Below, piece after piece: positions 1 to 8,376 of a DNA stretch of 40,362 bases. The stretch is taken from assembly GCA_964235605.1 (NCBI GenBank), contig CAXSCR010000043.1:1-40362 (forward strand). The letters run 5' to 3'. Origin of the DNA: DATCRE01 sp964235605. Its GTDB lineage: Bacteria; Bacteroidota; Bacteroidia; Cytophagales; Cyclobacteriaceae. The notes below the pieces were generated by a model, which was not told the DNA's origin, did not search any database, and saw only the letters and a list, made by a program, of their open reading frames with translations. The translations under genes were made by a program, and so were the position numbers. The number at the start of each line of letters is the position of its first letter. Within the stretch, counting starts at the first letter, position 1.

Positions 1-226
1 ACAAACTTTAAACCTGTTTTTAAAATGATCCCTTAACTTAATGACATTGCCCTACAGCCCCCTACAGCACTTTGTTTGGCGAATGAAATAGTCCTACCTG
101 CATTCGTTTACTATTTAGTTAACCAAGGGTAGCAGTTACATTGTTAGTCAGCTCCAAGCTATGAGCATTCACCACAAACTTTTGTGAAATTGAGCTAGCA
201 ACTCGCAGCTATAAGCTAGTAGCCTT
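1..226. repeat. Intergenic end region with iterated AGCT-word repeat
   Basis: No gene is visible here. A direct repeat CCCTACAGC lies at 50-58 and 60-68. Two degenerate copies of an AAGCTA-containing word lie at 149-166 and 206-223 (both begin CAGCT and share AAGCTA). A small perfect inverted repeat, CACAAA-CT-TTTGTG, lies at 173-186. The region is just downstream of the stop of the minus-strand methyltransferase gene, so it could act as a 3' end structure, but no convincing T-run terminator is seen. Whether the word repeat is a dispersed genomic family cannot be judged from one window. Confidence 0.4.
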
Positions 227-1597
227 TTAATACCCTCCCATACGAATTCGCCAATTTGGTGGGTACATATTGTTAATACGATTGTCTAACACGTTTGCCC
301 ACCCAAGAGAAATACCTTCGTACGAAACAAGGGTAAAACCTTTCTTATCCGGATTTATTTGAATGACTTCTTTTCGTAAATATTGAAGTGCTTGTTCTTT
401 TGTTAATTGAAGCTGATTGAAAAAGTCGGTGTTAGTTTCAATGCTTAACGCGAACGCATGATCAGGTATGATCTTCTCATGTTTCAGCTCTCCGACAATG
501 GTTCCGGCAGATACAATGTGTAATTGTTCTGTAATAAATTTAATCGCTTCAGACTGTGACTCAGGAATCATGAGCACGGCATCTTTCCATTGTAGAAAAT
601 GTTTTTGCTGAGCATTTGTAACCCATTCTTTCAATTGGCTCATTATTTCTATAGATGGCGCCTGAAAGATTTTCTTTTTCAACTTCATTCTCACTGCCTG
701 CTGATCGCTGGTCTTACGAATAGCACTTATAAAAAATCCTTCGCCTTTTGCTTGGTGTGGGTAAAAGTGATACCCAATTGTTTTCCCTTCCTTAACTTCC
801 TGCGCACCCCAATCAGATTCTGTTTTAATGGAAATAAATTCTGCGTCTAATTGATCGTGTGCCCATAAGAGATTGTCTTCGTTTTCTAAACGATTATAAG
901 TACAGGTGCTGTACAGCAACACGCCGTCCGCTTTTAAAGCAGGCCAAATGTCACTCAAAATTCTACGTTGCCGTTTCCAACATAGGTCAATATTCTCTGG
1001 CGACCATTCGTTCATGGCGTCTGGTTCTTTACGAAATAGTCCTTCTCCGGAACAAGGTGCATCCACAACGATCACATCAAAAAAACCTTTTAAGCTTTGA
1101 AAGTGATCAGGATCATTATTGGTTACAATAACATTAGCATAACCCCATTTCTGTATGTTTTCTGAGAGAATATTAGCACGAGAGCGAATCACTTCATTAC
1201 TTACCAATAAGCTATCTTTATTGATAAGACTTAATAAGTGTGTTGATTTTCCGCCTGGCGCAGCACAGAGATCAAGCACGCGCAGTGGCTCTGAAATATC
1301 AACAGCTTGTTTAAAAGCTTGCTCCAAAAACATGGAGCTCGCTTCCTGTACATAATAAGCGCCGCCATGGAAGATTGGGTCTAGGGTAAATATGGGTCTT
1401 TCATAAAGGTATCGTCCAGAACTACACCAAGGTATTTTTGGGAAGTTATCATGAAGCTGTCTTTTTGAATTATTCAGACGAAGACTAATGGGTGAAGGCG
1501 CATTGAGAGCCTTACAAAAATCATCATAATCGTAGCCCAACATTGTTTGCATTTGCTTAGCAAAGGCAACAGGGAATTTTAATGGCTCTTTACTCAC
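227..1597 (-). CDS. RsmF/NOL1-NOP2-Sun family rRNA (cytosine-5) methyltransferase
   Basis: This 456-aa protein is predicted to transfer a methyl group from SAM to C5 of a cytosine in rRNA. The SAM-binding motif DLCAAPGGKSTH is at about 109-120. The two cysteines of the RNA m5C methyltransferase mechanism are visible: DAPCSG at 179-184 (C182) and STCTYN at 230-235 (C232). The C-terminal ~150 residues resemble the RsmF-type RNA-binding region. The start codon is GTG at 1595-1597; no in-frame ATG lies just upstream, and the first internal ATG (M16) would trim the N-terminal domain. The pdhB terminator lies between this gene and pdhB, so it is probably transcribed separately. The exact target base (16S C1407 in E. 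coli RsmF) is not deducible here. Confidence 0.9.
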   Translation of the reverse strand: MSKEPLKFPVAFAKQMQTMLGYDYDDFCKALNAPSPISLRLNNSKRQLHDNFPKIPWCSSGRYLYERPIFTLDPIFHGGAYYVQEASSMFLEQAFKQAVDISEPLRVLDLCAAPGGKSTHLLSLINKDSLLVSNEVIRSRANILSENIQKWGYANVIVTNNDPDHFQSLKGFFDVIVVDAPCSGEGLFRKEPDAMNEWSPENIDLCWKRQRRILSDIWPALKADGVLLYSTCTYNRLENEDNLLWAHDQLDAEFISIKTESDWGAQEVKEGKTIGYHFYPHQAKGEGFFISAIRKTSDQQAVRMKLKKKIFQAPSIEIMSQLKEWVTNAQQKHFLQWKDAVLMIPESQSEAIKFITEQLHIVSAGTIVGELKHEKIIPDHAFALSIETNTDFFNQLQLTKEQALQYLRKEVIQINPDKKGFTLVSYEGISLGWANVLDNRINNMYPPNWRIRMGGY

Positions 1598-1654
1598 GTC
1601 ACGATAAATTGATAATTAAAAGGATATTATAATTTGTGTGAATTATAGATACGA

Positions 1655-1693
1655 ATAAAAAAGAACAGGCCATCTAATGACAGCCTGTTCTTT
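1655..1693 (-). terminator. Rho-independent terminator after pdhB
   Basis: A perfect 11-bp inverted repeat, AAAGAACAGGC (1660-1670) and GCCTGTTCTTT (1683-1693), surrounds a 12-nt loop. Read on the minus strand it is followed by a T-rich stretch. It lies 23 nt beyond the pdhB stop and separates pdhB from the methyltransferase gene. Confidence 0.8.
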
Positions 1694-1715
1694 GGAGTTA
1701 TAATAAATAATCTAC

Positions 1716-2696
1716 TTAATCGCGATATAAAACAGCTTTAACAGCTTTAATGGTTTTTTCGACGTTAGGTAAAATTGCTTCAATTAATGTTGGTGCGTAG
1801 GGTAGTGGCACATCAAGACTATTCACACGCATTACTGGCGCATCAAGATAATCGAAAGCATAACGCTGTACATGGTATGCAATCTCAGTAGCGATTGAAC
1901 TCAACGGCCAAGCTTCTTCAACAACAACTAGTCTGTTAGTTTTCTTAACTGATTCTACAATAGCATTGTAATCAATAGGGCGAACAGTACGTAGATCAAT
2001 TACTTCAGCTGAAATTCCTTCCTTATCAAGCTCTGCGGCCGCAGCTAGTGCAACTTTCATGATCTTACCAAATGATACGATGGTTACATCAGATCCAGCT
2101 CTCTTAACGTCAGCCACACCAAGTGGAATTAGATATTCTTCAGTAGGAACTTCACCTTTATCACCATACATTAATTCTGACTCCATAAAAATTACAGGGT
2201 CATTATCACGAATGGAAGTCTTTAGAAGTCCTTTTGCATCATAGGGATTTGATGGCACTACTACTTTTAAACCAGGACAGTTAGCAAACCAGTTCTCAAA
2301 GTTTTGAGAGTGCTGTGAGCTAAGCATACCCGCATTTCCGGTTGGTCCACGAAAAACAATAGGCACATTAAATTGCCCACCTGACATTGACATCATTTTC
2401 GCAGCGCTATTAATAATCTGATCGATAGCAACAAGCGAAAAATTGAATGTCATGAATTCTATAAGGGGTCTGATGCCATTCATTGCGGCACCCACACCAA
2501 TACCAGCAAATCCAAGTTCAGAAATAGGAGTGTCAATAACTCTTTCCGCACCGAATTCATCTAGCATGCCTTGACTCACTTTATATGCGCCATTGTATAC
2601 TGCAACTTCTTCACCCATTAAAAACACGCTTTGATCTCTGCGCATTTCTTCATTCATGGCCTCACGGAGGGCTTCTCTAAACTGAATTTCTCTCAT
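1716..2696 (-). CDS. pdhB: Pyruvate dehydrogenase E1 component, beta subunit
   Basis: This 326-aa protein is the beta chain of the thiamine-diphosphate E1 enzyme that decarboxylates pyruvate and passes the acetyl group to lipoyl-E2. The length matches alpha2beta2-type E1 beta subunits. The stretch DTPISELGFAGIGVGAAMNG (about 55-74) carries the glutamate (E60) that in this family contacts the cofactor aminopyrimidine. The C-terminal transketolase-like domain is complete, with VIDLRTVRPID near residue 233. It starts with ATG at 2696. The alpha-subunit and E2 genes are not in the window, and the gene has its own terminator, so it appears monocistronic here. A branched-chain 2-oxoacid dehydrogenase beta subunit is the main alternative, but the sequence reads more like PdhB. 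Confidence 0.93.
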   Translation of the reverse strand: MREIQFREALREAMNEEMRRDQSVFLMGEEVAVYNGAYKVSQGMLDEFGAERVIDTPISELGFAGIGVGAAMNGIRPLIEFMTFNFSLVAIDQIINSAAKMMSMSGGQFNVPIVFRGPTGNAGMLSSQHSQNFENWFANCPGLKVVVPSNPYDAKGLLKTSIRDNDPVIFMESELMYGDKGEVPTEEYLIPLGVADVKRAGSDVTIVSFGKIMKVALAAAAELDKEGISAEVIDLRTVRPIDYNAIVESVKKTNRLVVVEEAWPLSSIATEIAYHVQRYAFDYLDAPVMRVNSLDVPLPYAPTLIEAILPNVEKTIKAVKAVLYRD

Positions 2697-2787
2697 AGTT
2701 TTTTCGAAAGTGCGTAAAAATAGTATCCGGATTCAGAGAATGAAAGGATTAATCGGATTTTCTACGCTTATGATTTATAAAGACAAT

Positions 2788-2822
2788 AAAAAACCCTTCC
2801 TGGATACCAGAAAGGGTTTTTT
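2788..2822. terminator. Strong, possibly bidirectional terminator
   Basis: AAAAAACCCTT at 2788-2798 pairs with AAGGGTTTTTT at 2812-2822, with an inner CTGG-ata-CCAG stem. A-tract and T-tract flank it on both strands, so it can work in either direction. Its main client is the lipoprotein gene whose minus-strand stop is at 2841. It also shields pdhB from read-through. Confidence 0.85.
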
Positions 2823-2840
2823 AAAATTTGATGCTATTAA

Positions 2841-4616
2841 TTATTTCAATGCGTTTCTGAAAGATTCAGTTGCAGACCATTTTGCGAATTCAAGATCGGC
2901 CAAAGCAGATTCTTTAAAAGAAGGATCAACTTTAACAGCACTTGTAAGATTGCTTACAACAGCATCAGCATTACCTGATCTAGCAGCAGCAATAGCAGCA
3001 CCATAATAGGCTACAGCAAGATTGCTGTTTTTGCTAGTAGCTTCATTAAATGAAGTCAAAGCGTTTTGATAATCTTTGTTTAGAACTTGTGCAAGGCCCT
3101 TGTTGAAAAGGTTATCAGCATTATCAGATGCAGAAGATTCTGAGCTAACAGCATCGCTGTATTTAGCAGTGATTATTTCAGCAGCACCCTTAACACCATT
3201 TAAACCGGCAGCATTGTCACCAGATAAACCAGCGCTAAATGCTTTAGAAGCATGGCTAAGTGAACTGTAAGCATTGCCTTTCAATAAGTCAACTGAAGCT
3301 AAGTTAGCATGAACCTCTGCTGATTCCTGTATTTTAGCAGCAATCTCTAATTGAGCTTGCGCTTTGTCAGCAAGTGCAGCAGCGTTGCCGGGTGTTTCAA
3401 TTGCTTGAGCAATATAAACAGCGCCTAAGTTATTATGTGCATTCCATTTGCTTCCTTTTTTAGTAGCAGCTTCGTAGATAGCCGCTTTTTCTTCTAAAGA
3501 AGGAGTAAGTGACGCGGCATACATCAATTCTTCGAAAGAAAGTGTATCAGCGCTTACTGCGTTTTGAGCTACCTGCTTGGCCAATACTGAAATTTCAGCA
3601 TCAGTTTTCTTTTCTTTTACAGTTAATATTTCAGTTTTAGCAGTTCTTAAACCAGGATATACATCTTTGAATACTTTCTTGTAAGTAGAAAGACCCTTTA
3701 ATTGTTTTTCTTGTTCTTCGAAACCACCACCACTGTTGATAACGTTTAAATACTCAGCTTTTTCTTCAGACGAGATTCCTTCATAAGAAGCTAAAGCGTT
3801 CTTAAATTCTGTCCAATCATCTACAACTGGTTTAAGAATAAACTTAATAGAATCTGCTTGACCTTTGTAGTCATATTTCTTCATTTGAGCACGATAGTAT
3901 TTTTCAATGGCAGCAGCACGTTCTGGTGCAAGTTTGCTATTGATACGATCAGCACCTTCTGGAGAGTGAGTACCAGTGATAGTTACTGTGCGAGTAGCGT
4001 TCTTAGACGCAATAAAAGCGTTTAGCTCTTTGCCCTTCTCACCTTTAATTTCAGTTGTTCTTAAAACAGAACGACCTTGTTCGAAGATGAAATTAGGAAT
4101 AACTACGGGAACAAATTCTTCCTGACTGTTATATCCATGTTCTGCGAAAGCAGCATAATATACAGGTTTAACTAATTTAGAAGTTGTGATGATACCAGTA
4201 GCAACCTGAAGGCGAGGAGATTTCTTCGACTTAGTTCCTTTGCTAGCAACTCCCTCTACTTCAAGTACACCAGACTTTAATCCTGGTGCGTAAGCGAATG
4301 AGAACTTTTTGGAAACTTTAGGTTGTTCAGTTTTGCTGTTTGGATAATCTTCAGCTTTAAAAGGTATTGGCTCAAGCGCTACTTCATTTTCTCCGTATTT
4401 GTAGAAAGTGTTTACAGTGTAAACCGTGCCTTTCTTAAGCATTTTTACGGGAAGGTTAGCAGCTAGGTCAAATGCTACAGTGTCTTTGTGTACTTCAAGC
4501 GGGTTAGGTGTAACCGTTACTTGTTGATCTTTTGACATTTTGACCATCTTAGGCAAAGTACAGCCCGCAAGGCTTAATGTACCGAAGATAATAAATGAGT
4601 AAAGTAATTTTCTCAT
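2841..4616 (-). CDS. Outer-membrane lipoprotein with OmpA-like region and TPR repeats
   Basis: This 591-aa protein has a lipoprotein signal (positively charged MRK, hydrophobic stretch, lipobox LAGC with C19), so it should be lipidated and envelope-anchored. Residues about 40-165 look like a beta-rich domain. Residues about 177-245 (FEQGRSVLR... TITGTHSPEG... ERAAAIEKYY) have the layout of an OmpA C-terminal domain. From about 360 onward the sequence is helical and alanine-rich, with TPR-like units ending in LNKDYQNALTSFNEA and similar. Proteins of this architecture are common in Bacteroidota envelopes; the specific role is unknown. It starts with ATG at 4616. A weak promoter-like pair (TAgtTTTA at 4654-4661 on the minus strand, ATTG 21 nt upstream) precedes it. 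It is flanked by terminators and intergenic DNA, hence monocistronic. Confidence 0.82.
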   Translation of the reverse strand: MRKLLYSFIIFGTLSLAGCTLPKMVKMSKDQQVTVTPNPLEVHKDTVAFDLAANLPVKMLKKGTVYTVNTFYKYGENEVALEPIPFKAEDYPNSKTEQPKVSKKFSFAYAPGLKSGVLEVEGVASKGTKSKKSPRLQVATGIITTSKLVKPVYYAAFAEHGYNSQEEFVPVVIPNFIFEQGRSVLRTTEIKGEKGKELNAFIASKNATRTVTITGTHSPEGADRINSKLAPERAAAIEKYYRAQMKKYDYKGQADSIKFILKPVVDDWTEFKNALASYEGISSEEKAEYLNVINSGGGFEEQEKQLKGLSTYKKVFKDVYPGLRTAKTEILTVKEKKTDAEISVLAKQVAQNAVSADTLSFEELMYAASLTPSLEEKAAIYEAATKKGSKWNAHNNLGAVYIAQAIETPGNAAALADKAQAQLEIAAKIQESAEVHANLASVDLLKGNAYSSLSHASKAFSAGLSGDNAAGLNGVKGAAEIITAKYSDAVSSESSASDNADNLFNKGLAQVLNKDYQNALTSFNEATSKNSNLAVAYYGAAIAAARSGNADAVVSNLTSAVKVDPSFKESALADLEFAKWSATESFRNALK

Positions 4617-4737
4617 TGGAATTTTGGTTTTTATGGTTGTTTAAACAGGTTTGTAAAACTAATAGTATACATCTAATTTTTGCAATAATACTCAAAAAAA
4701 TATGATTAAGGCGATCATTTTTAAGGGTTTAGGATGT

Positions 4738-4745
4738 TATATTTG
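4738..4745 (+). promoter_or_regulatory. Bacteroidota-type -7 box upstream of PspC gene
   Basis: TAtaTTTG matches the Bacteroidota -7 consensus TAnnTTTG and would give a leader of about 55 nt before the ATG at 4806. No clear TTTG -33 element is found at the usual spacing, so this is a tentative call. Confidence 0.4.
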
Positions 4746-4805
4746 TCTTGTAAGATTTTTTGATCGATGAATCTACTTTTTTAGATGTTGAATTAAAAAG
4801 ATAAT

Positions 4806-5033
4806 ATGAATTATATATCGGGTACTATCCAGCATTTCTTAGAAACGTATGCTTTTGGAGTTTGCACCAGCTTAGGAGATAAGTTGGGTATAGCCACCTC
4901 GAGTATTAGATTGTTTTTTATCTATGCTTCCTTTATTACCTTCGGATCGCCAGTTATTATATACTTGGCATTAGCCTTTGTAATGAACATGCGCAAGCAT
5001 TTGCGTAAGCGTAGTCCTATCTGGGATTATTAA
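4806..5033 (+). CDS. Small PspC-domain membrane protein
   Basis: This 75-aa protein consists almost entirely of one PspC-like domain: a short amphipathic start, the segment GVCTSLGDKLGIATSSIRLFFIY at about 18-40, a transmembrane helix around 42-64 (FITFGSPVIIYLALAFVMNM), and a basic tail. PspC proteins are inner-membrane proteins linked to envelope-stress signalling in proteobacteria. In Bacteroidota such mini-PspC proteins are frequent but poorly characterised. Its last 17 nt overlap the 3' end of the convergent glycosyltransferase gene. It stands alone on its strand, with no pspA or pspB in the window. Confidence 0.78.
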   Translation: MNYISGTIQHFLETYAFGVCTSLGDKLGIATSSIRLFFIYASFITFGSPVIIYLALAFVMNMRKHLRKRSPIWDY

Positions 5034-6030
5034 TAGTACTTTTTCTTTTTAAAAACTTATACACTACTATTAAGCCAGGATATACTCCCGACCTAGCGTA
5101 TGTAGCGTATTGATTTCTTATGTTTCTTCGTTTTATAATTGTCTTCTTGAGGTTTGCTAATAAATAGGCATGCGCATGTACTACAGCTAAGCTATTTTTA
5201 AATTGGCCTTTAAGTAAATAGACGAACGTCGCAAGCCAGTCAAATGCTATTCTTATGGGTATCTTATAGGTAAGTTCCAAAGGATCTAAATGTTTTATAA
5301 GAAGGGATAGCCCATTTCTGAAATTCAAATAAATTTTCATTGGACTTCCATAACCCAGTGTACCCGCACCTACATGATAAACGGTACTTCCACCACAGTA
5401 ATAGACGCATTGGGGTGTTCGATTGATTTTCCAACACAAATCGATTTCCTCCATATGGGCAAAAAAGTCTTCGTCAAAACCGTTGAAATGGTGAAAGACC
5501 TCCGATCGAATTACAAAACACGCACCTGTTGCCCAAAAGATCTGTCTTTCATCGTTGTATTGTCCAGCATCTTTTTCTAGTTCATCAAACAGCCGCCCTC
5601 TGCAAAAAGGATACCCTAGTGCATCAATGAAGCCACCGCCAGCACCGGCATATTCGAATGAGTCTTTGTTATAGTAAGAAAGGATTTTGGGTTGAACGGC
5701 GGCAATAGAATTATTACGCTCCAGCAAGTTGATCATGGGCGTAAGCCAATTCGATGTAACTTCAACATCTGAATTAAGAAGTACGAAATAGGTTGCTTCA
5801 ATCTGACTAAGCGCGCGATTATAGCCACCACAAAACCCATAGTTTCGATTCAGACTTATAACTTTGATAATTGGGAACTCTTGTTTTAATAGTAATATAG
5901 ATTCATCAGTAGAACCATTATCGGCTACAATAATATCCGCTTCAACCGAGTGCTGAATAACGGATGGAAGAAATTGTTTTAAAAATTTTGCACCATTGTA
6001 GTTGAGAATGACTACCGCTGTCTTGGTCAT
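5017..6030 (-). CDS. Family 2 glycosyltransferase
   Basis: This 337-aa GT-A fold glycosyltransferase probably transfers a sugar to a cell-surface glycan. The N-terminus shows VVILNYNGAKFL (6-17), VADNGSTDES (35-44), the nucleotide-sugar/metal motif NSDVE (86-90), and later the acceptor-side signatures WATGACFVIRSEVF and HMEEIDLCWK (about 165-200). These are typical of the rhamnosyltransferase-like GT2 subgroup. The C-terminus (about 235-337) is basic and helical, suggesting membrane association. Its ATG overlaps the ybaB stop by 4 nt (6027-6030), so the two are translationally coupled. No other polysaccharide genes are nearby, so the glycan cannot be named. Confidence 0.9.
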   Translation of the reverse strand: MTKTAVVILNYNGAKFLKQFLPSVIQHSVEADIIVADNGSTDESILLLKQEFPIIKVISLNRNYGFCGGYNRALSQIEATYFVLLNSDVEVTSNWLTPMINLLERNNSIAAVQPKILSYYNKDSFEYAGAGGGFIDALGYPFCRGRLFDELEKDAGQYNDERQIFWATGACFVIRSEVFHHFNGFDEDFFAHMEEIDLCWKINRTPQCVYYCGGSTVYHVGAGTLGYGSPMKIYLNFRNGLSLLIKHLDPLELTYKIPIRIAFDWLATFVYLLKGQFKNSLAVVHAHAYLLANLKKTIIKRRNIRNQYATYARSGVYPGLIVVYKFLKRKSTINNPR

Positions 6031-6362
6031 CCCATCATGCTGCTTAAGTCCATTCCAGGGATATTTGGCAGTAAACCCTCCGTGCTCTTACGCATTTCCT
6101 CTTTGCCAAGAAGTTCTGCTTCATCTGAGGCTTTATTAACAGCCGCCACAATAAGATCCTGAAGAATATCTCTATCCTGAGATTTTATAAGGCCTGGATC
6201 TATAACCAATGAAATAAGCTGACGCTTACCATTCACCGTTGCTTTAACCATACCCGCTCCAGATTCCCCATGGGCAATGATTTTTACTAAATTATCTTGT
6301 GCTTCTTTGACGCGGGATTGAACTTCCTTCATTTTCCCCATCATTTTCATCATGTCAAACAT
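6027..6362 (-). CDS. YbaB/EbfC family nucleoid-associated protein
   Basis: This 111-aa protein has the family's usual length and layout: a methionine-rich N-terminal helix (MFDMMKMMGKMKEVQSRV), a central beta core around GMVKATVNGKRQLISLVIDPGLI (about 39-61), and a helical, methionine-rich C-terminus. Members form tweezer-like dimers that bind DNA with little specificity. In many bacteria the gene sits beside dnaX/recR, but here it overlaps a glycosyltransferase gene. It starts with ATG at 6362, 79 nt after the stop of the T9SS protein gene, so it may or may not belong to that transcript. Confidence 0.92.
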   Translation of the reverse strand: MFDMMKMMGKMKEVQSRVKEAQDNLVKIIAHGESGAGMVKATVNGKRQLISLVIDPGLIKSQDRDILQDLIVAAVNKASDEAELLGKEEMRKSTEGLLPNIPGMDLSSMMG

Positions 6363-6441
6363 TATAGTATTGTTTAGATGTTCTAATTATTACGCAAAAC
6401 TAATGATTAACAGATAATCAGAAACCCAAAACAAACGGAGT

Positions 6442-8376
6442 TTATCTTTTTCGAAGCAATACCACGGAGCCAGTACGGGTGAATGCGCGTCCTACATTGT
6501 CAGTTAGATGAGCGATGAACGTATAGGTGCCTTCCGGCATTCGGCTTCCGCGATAGTTTCCGTCCCACCCTTGATTAATATCTTGTGTGGAAAATATCAG
6601 TTCACCCCAACGATTGAAAATCTGCATTTCAAATTGGTTGTTATGTATGTATTGTCCAAAAATCTTAAAGGTTTCATTATCTTTTTGTCCTTGTCCATCA
6701 GGTGTGAAGGCAGTGGGAAAATTTATAATCGGGTCTTTAATAACCGTTATCGCATTTGACTTGGATAGCCTTGTCCCTGTTTCCAAATCTATAACTGTTA
6801 GATAATAGATATAAGATTGATTGTCTAAGTCGGCCTTGGCATCAGTGTCTGTGAATGTTGTAGTAGTTGATCCAAGTAATGGAGGGGTTACAAAAGCAGG
6901 GCTTCTCTCTAAGGTATAGCCTAGAACGCCATTTATATATCCTGTATAATCGTTCCATGCGAGTGTAATTGTATTATCCTTTACGTCATCTACCGTTAAT
7001 CTAAGAGGACAAACAGATTGGCTTGGATTACTAAAAATGTTACAATTATTTTCATACTTAACCACATAACAATATTCGTCTTCCGTGGTATAACTGTCAT
7101 CTGTAAATTGATTTTCTGCGGTACGTGTTAGTGGTGTTGTCAAATTAGGGGTTCTATAAATCGAGTACTCCTTCACTATTACTGAGGGATCTATTTCCCA
7201 AGTAAGCGCAACTTGTGTTCCAGGATCATTAACGGTACTTAAAATATTTTGAATCGTTGGAGGCACCGCTGTAGAAAATGAATTGACGGATTTAATTAAT
7301 GAAATGCTTTTGGTGCCATTTGTGTAATTAGTGGTAAGCTGGTAGGCATAGGGTTGGCATAAAATACTTTCTATAAATTGAAAGGTTGTTGGAGCTTGGT
7401 TTGGGATTGGGGTAGGTGAACCTTGCGTTTTATTAATTGAATAATCGGCAACACCAAAAGATGAAGTAGACCAATCAATTTTATTTTGCCCATCAAGTGC
7501 AGTTACATCAAATTCAGTGCTGCAAATTACATTAGAAACTGGCGTTGATAAACTTGCGCTACAATAATCAAAAGGGGCAAGTTGAAAGCAATAGAAATCA
7601 TTGTCAGGAGTTAAGCCCGTTGTTTTTACTAAACTTTGATTATTCAGTTCTGCATAGTTTTGAAAGCTCGCAGTATTGCTCGTATTCGTACCATACCTTA
7701 ACCTATAAGGAATACTCTGTTCGTTTAGAGTTAAAGGTGAAAGATCTAATTGAATTTCAGTAGCGCTATTTACTGTGACTGTATTTATCGTTGGCGTTGT
7801 AAAAGTAGATTGAACGTTAACGGTTTTAGTATTAGGTAAACACATATTATTGTCCGCAGCAATATGAATTCCATTAACTGTAACTTGAGAGGCACCGGTT
7901 GGTAAACTATGTATATCTGACGCTCCTTTTGTTAAGCTTGTAGTAGTTGCATCTGAATAGCTGACTGTATAGGTATTATAATTAATATTTGTATCAGTAA
8001 TTTTTACAAATACATTATTACTATTGCAAGCAAATAAATCGAAATCAGGCTTGGTGTTGGGGAATACTTGTATTTGAATCCGCGATGTTTCATTATTTAA
8101 AACAAGCTCTAATGTGTAAGTTCCGGGTAGATTATAAGTAACGGATCCCGAATTTATAAAGGGCGTACTTAGCTCACCATTCCCTTTAATCTGAGTACAG
8201 GATACTACATTACCACCATCACATTGAGGAGCATTCATACTAAATGTTAGCGGTGCACACCCTTGAAATTGACTAACTGTAAAATTACCGAACGATGTTG
8301 CAGAACTTGAATAAGGCTGCGCGTATAACTTAAAACAACCCAAGAATAGTATAAGTATAACCCAAATCGCTCTCAT
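6442..8376 (-). CDS. Secreted protein with gliding-motility-associated C-terminal (type IX secretion, type B) domain
   Basis: This 644-aa protein has a signal peptide (MRAIWVILILFLGCFKLYA before QPYSS), beta-sandwich repeats of fibronectin-III/PKD type through the middle, and at about 555-644 a gliding-motility-associated C-terminal domain. Diagnostic strings there are FPTAFTPDGQGQKDNETFKIFG, MQIFNRWGELIFS and GWDGNYRGSRMPEGTYTFIA. That domain is the sorting signal for the type IX secretion system and directs export and surface attachment or release. Its ATG overlaps the hutH stop (ATGA, 8373-8376), putting an exported protein in tight coupling behind hisS-hutH. Its substrate or partner is not evident. 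Confidence 0.9.
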   Translation of the reverse strand: MRAIWVILILFLGCFKLYAQPYSSSATSFGNFTVSQFQGCAPLTFSMNAPQCDGGNVVSCTQIKGNGELSTPFINSGSVTYNLPGTYTLELVLNNETSRIQIQVFPNTKPDFDLFACNSNNVFVKITDTNINYNTYTVSYSDATTTSLTKGASDIHSLPTGASQVTVNGIHIAADNNMCLPNTKTVNVQSTFTTPTINTVTVNSATEIQLDLSPLTLNEQSIPYRLRYGTNTSNTASFQNYAELNNQSLVKTTGLTPDNDFYCFQLAPFDYCSASLSTPVSNVICSTEFDVTALDGQNKIDWSTSSFGVADYSINKTQGSPTPIPNQAPTTFQFIESILCQPYAYQLTTNYTNGTKSISLIKSVNSFSTAVPPTIQNILSTVNDPGTQVALTWEIDPSVIVKEYSIYRTPNLTTPLTRTAENQFTDDSYTTEDEYCYVVKYENNCNIFSNPSQSVCPLRLTVDDVKDNTITLAWNDYTGYINGVLGYTLERSPAFVTPPLLGSTTTTFTDTDAKADLDNQSYIYYLTVIDLETGTRLSKSNAITVIKDPIINFPTAFTPDGQGQKDNETFKIFGQYIHNNQFEMQIFNRWGELIFSTQDINQGWDGNYRGSRMPEGTYTFIAHLTDNVGRAFTRTGSVVLLRKR

